From Candidatus Woesearchaeota archaeon (GTDB lineage: Archaea > Nanobdellota > Nanobdellia > Woesearchaeales > UBA12501), in assembly GCA_016177315.1 (NCBI GenBank), contig JACOVN010000090.1, forward strand, positions 1-7,218: a stretch of DNA of 7,218 nucleotides, given 5' to 3'. Below the pieces are notes generated by a model that was given only the letters and a program-made list of their open reading frames with translations, did not search any database and was not told the origin of the DNA. Shown here one piece after another: positions 5,726 to 7,218 of this stretch (its first letter is position 1; the number at the start of each line of letters is the position of its first letter). A program made the translations under genes and the position numbers.

Positions 5726-5735
5726 CTTTAAATAA
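5726..5735 (+). promoter_or_regulatory. TATA box of the nuclease-like gene
   Basis: CTTTAAATAA is preceded by ACAAA as a weak BRE. A start about 26 nt downstream (near 5757) gives a leader of about 31 nt up to the CTG at 5788. That leader contains a purine-rich AGAGAGG at 5771-5777, matching the leader-plus-ribosome-site design seen for the aldehyde dehydrogenase. Confidence 0.5.
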
Positions 5736-5770
5736 TCCAACTACCATAAAATAGAGTATAGTAACCCTTC

Positions 5771-5777
5771 AGAGAGG
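5771..5777 (+). promoter_or_regulatory. Ribosome binding site supporting a CTG start
   Basis: AGAGAGG lies 10 nt before CTG 5788 and 31 nt before GTG 5809, so only the CTG is at a workable distance. It is a partial match to the archaeal Shine-Dalgarno sequence. Confidence 0.4.
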
Positions 5778-5787
5778 CTGACGCAAC

Positions 5788-6075
5788 CTGATCAAGCACG
5801 ACCAGTATGTGAAGAAGCTGTGCAAGAGCCTGGAAGATAGGTATGATGTTCTCTACACCCATTACCCGTTCTATGGCCGGAAATGCAAATTAGGAGAGAT
5901 TGATATTGTTGGCATTAAAGGAAAGCATATCCATGTCTATGAAGTCAAATGCTCTCCTAGGATTGTCAAGGCCAGGAAGCAGCTGAGCAGGATTAAAAGG
6001 CTGCTGAAGCATAATCAAGTCAAAACCTTTTTCTACTGCGGGGCTTCGAATAGGATTATGGAAGTGATGGTGTAG
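5788..6075 (+). CDS. PD-(D/E)XK nuclease-like protein, YraN/Hjc-like small endonuclease fold
   Basis: The frame encodes 95 residues from CTG 5788 or 88 from GTG 5809. Numbering from the GTG, the motifs are GEIDIVG (29-35, with E30 and D32), then YEVK (44-47, with E45 and K47 forming the E-x-K pair), then a basic helix with K54, K57 and Q58. This is the order seen in compact PD-(D/E)XK proteins such as YraN (UPF0102) and archaeal Holliday junction resolvases, so a DNA-processing role is likely but the substrate is unknown. I prefer the CTG: the seven extra residues (LIKHDQY, initiator Met in practice) look like the natural N-terminus, and AGAGAGG at 5771-5777 sits 10 nt upstream. The GTG at 5809 has no ribosome site. 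The frame is closed by TGA at 5779-5781, so no ATG is available upstream. It ends in TAG and converges on the radical SAM gene across 31 nt. Confidence 0.75.
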   Translation: MIKHDQYVKKLCKSLEDRYDVLYTHYPFYGRKCKLGEIDIVGIKGKHIHVYEVKCSPRIVKARKQLSRIKRLLKHNQVKTFFYCGASNRIMEVMV

Positions 6076-6106
6076 TTCTTACAACGATAACAGAATCCTT
6101 CCTTGG

Positions 6107-7218
6107 CTAGCCGACAGCTACCTTCGGTATTATGTTCTCTTCGGCGCTTTTTCCATAGCAGATTGCGATTTGCTCAGGAGATTTCCCTACCGTTGCCTTC
6201 ATCACGTTCTCGTAATGGAGTGCTTTGATAGCCAGGTTGAAGGCGAGAGGGAGATATGCCCCTGGGAAAGAAAATTGCTTCTTTCTTGCCTCGAGAAATT
6301 CGCCTGCAGCACAGTATACTGCCTGTACGTCTGCTGGTGGAACAGTTCTTGCGGCTCCAACATCCTGTTCGAGTTTCCCTGCATAAGCGCGAATCTCTTC
6401 CAATGTTTTTTCAGGCTGGAACCGTATCCAGTAATCTCTTGCATACCCGACTATTTTTTCAAAGCTTGCCCTCGCTGTCTCATTCCATGGAGGTTGTTGT
6501 TGAGCATACGTCCCTTCCGGCCCCCATAACTGCTTCAATGCTGTCTGCTCTTGTTCCGCAGCATGATATGCCTTCCGATCGAGCTTCCATGCTTCCCAGA
6601 GTAATTTGAAGTACTCCCAATCTCGCCTCTTGATTCCTTGCTCCCAGAGGGACAGGAATGCTGCCTGGATATAAGGGATTAAGTTCTTCCCAGAAAAAAT
6701 ATGGGGCTGTATTTGTTCCAGAACTCTCAACGCTCTCCCATAAGCATGCTTTGCGGTGAATAAAGTTGTAAGGATGGAATGAAAGCCTTCCCGCATCTCC
6801 TCTACACTCATATTTTTTGGAATCAATTGGATAGCATCATCGACATTATTTCCAGTGAATTCTGCAGGCAGCAGTCTTCCCTCCTCTCTCAGCTGTTCGT
6901 ATAACGGTGTATGTGGCACTGGTGTCAGCATGCCGGTCATGGCAGAGAAAATAGGGACCTGTTCTACAAAATCAATGATGGTTTGTGCAGCAGCTCTGGT
7001 ATCTTCGTCACTCCCATAGATGAATCCTGCATACACCTCAATGCCCATTGCCTGTATTTTTCGTACTGTTTCTACCAGATCAACCTGCAGGTTCTGCTTT
7101 TTATTCATGCCTCTCAATGTTGCAGGATCAGGAGTTTCGATGCCGAGGAAAACTGCACTAAAGCCGGCTTCCCGCATTTTTCTGATGAGGAATTCATTCT
7201 TTTGCAGCCCCAGATTCA
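6107..7218 (-). CDS. Radical SAM protein, C-terminal part with DUF4070-like domain (partial)
   Basis: The frame is open to the window edge, giving about 369 residues of the C-terminal part. The internal ATG at 7177 is not the true start: the 13 codons before it (NLGLQKNEFLIRK) continue the same conserved helix. The first 100 residues carry late radical SAM core features: REAGFSAVFLGIETP (a beta strand near the SAM-binding end), then KKQN, GIEVYAGFIYGSDED, and TGMLTPVPHTPLYEQLREEGRL. The segment from FTGNNVDDAI through SVEEMREGFHSI is typical of the DUF4070 region found in B12-binding radical SAM proteins. The rest, about 200 residues, is helical and rich in aromatic residues, and may bind the substrate. 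The Cys-x3-Cys-x2-Cys cluster motif and any cobalamin domain would lie outside the window. Such proteins often methylate unactivated carbons or act on lipids or cofactors; the substrate here is unknown. It ends in TAG. Confidence 0.87.
   Translation of the reverse strand, partial: NLGLQKNEFLIRKMREAGFSAVFLGIETPDPATLRGMNKKQNLQVDLVETVRKIQAMGIEVYAGFIYGSDEDTRAAAQTIIDFVEQVPIFSAMTGMLTPVPHTPLYEQLREEGRLLPAEFTGNNVDDAIQLIPKNMSVEEMREGFHSILTTLFTAKHAYGRALRVLEQIQPHIFSGKNLIPYIQAAFLSLWEQGIKRRDWEYFKLLWEAWKLDRKAYHAAEQEQTALKQLWGPEGTYAQQQPPWNETARASFEKIVGYARDYWIRFQPEKTLEEIRAYAGKLEQDVGAARTVPPADVQAVYCAAGEFLEARKKQFSFPGAYLPLAFNLAIKALHYENVMKATVGKSPEQIAICYGKSAEENIIPKVAVG

Noticed and set aside
6105..6127. GGCTAGCC palindrome and CCGA...TCGG stem as a terminator between convergent genes
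   Set aside because: It largely overlaps the coding end of the radical SAM gene, has short stems and no following T-tract. Archaeal termination usually relies on T-rich runs rather than hairpins.
6170..6609. Plus-strand frames of about 118 codons inside the radical SAM region
   Set aside because: They are antisense to a clear radical SAM/DUF4070-like coding sequence and show no start signals.

Overview
This window looks archaeal. Several starts sit about 25-28 nt downstream of an AT-rich TATA-like box with no Shine-Dalgarno site between, the usual archaeal leaderless arrangement. The gene content fits too: an M42 (TET-type) aminopeptidase, small RelB/RelE-type genes with archaeal-looking sequences, and a short PD-(D/E)XK nuclease-like protein. 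A DPANN lineage such as Woesearchaeota would fit the gene style, but that placement is an impression from sequence, not a demonstrated affiliation.

Region 1 (1-249): the end of an unrecognised small reading frame on the plus strand, possibly interrupted by a TAA codon. Region 2 (251-4228): a compact minus-strand operon transcribed in the order aldehyde dehydrogenase, M42 aminopeptidase, class III aminotransferase, with gaps of 20 and 3 nt. All three proteins keep their catalytic residues. Together they suggest peptide trimming, transfer of an amino group from an amino acid or omega-amino acid, and oxidation of the resulting aldehyde to an acid. The exact substrate cannot be read from the sequence.

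Region 3 (4280-5678): small genes with their own promoters. They are a membrane-anchored protein (minus), a RelE/ParE-like toxin frame broken by one in-frame TAG (plus), a 45-residue RelB-like antitoxin (minus), and a Cys-containing coiled-coil protein (plus). The antitoxin converges on the toxin, and one CTAG palindrome supplies both stop codons. Region 4 (5726-6075): a plus-strand PD-(D/E)XK nuclease-like gene whose best-supported start is a CTG. Region 5 (6107-7218): the C-terminal part of a minus-strand radical SAM protein of the DUF4070-containing type, running off the window.

Two start patterns recur. Three of the small genes in region 3 appear clearly leaderless (TATA centre to ATG about 25-26 nt), with a fourth, the membrane protein, less certain at about 28 nt. 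The operon and the nuclease-like gene appear to have leaders of about 30 nt carrying a purine-rich Shine-Dalgarno site. The most unusual local feature is the inverted, apparently inactivated toxin-antitoxin pair. I found no tRNA, rRNA, CRISPR array, insertion sequence or phage genes.
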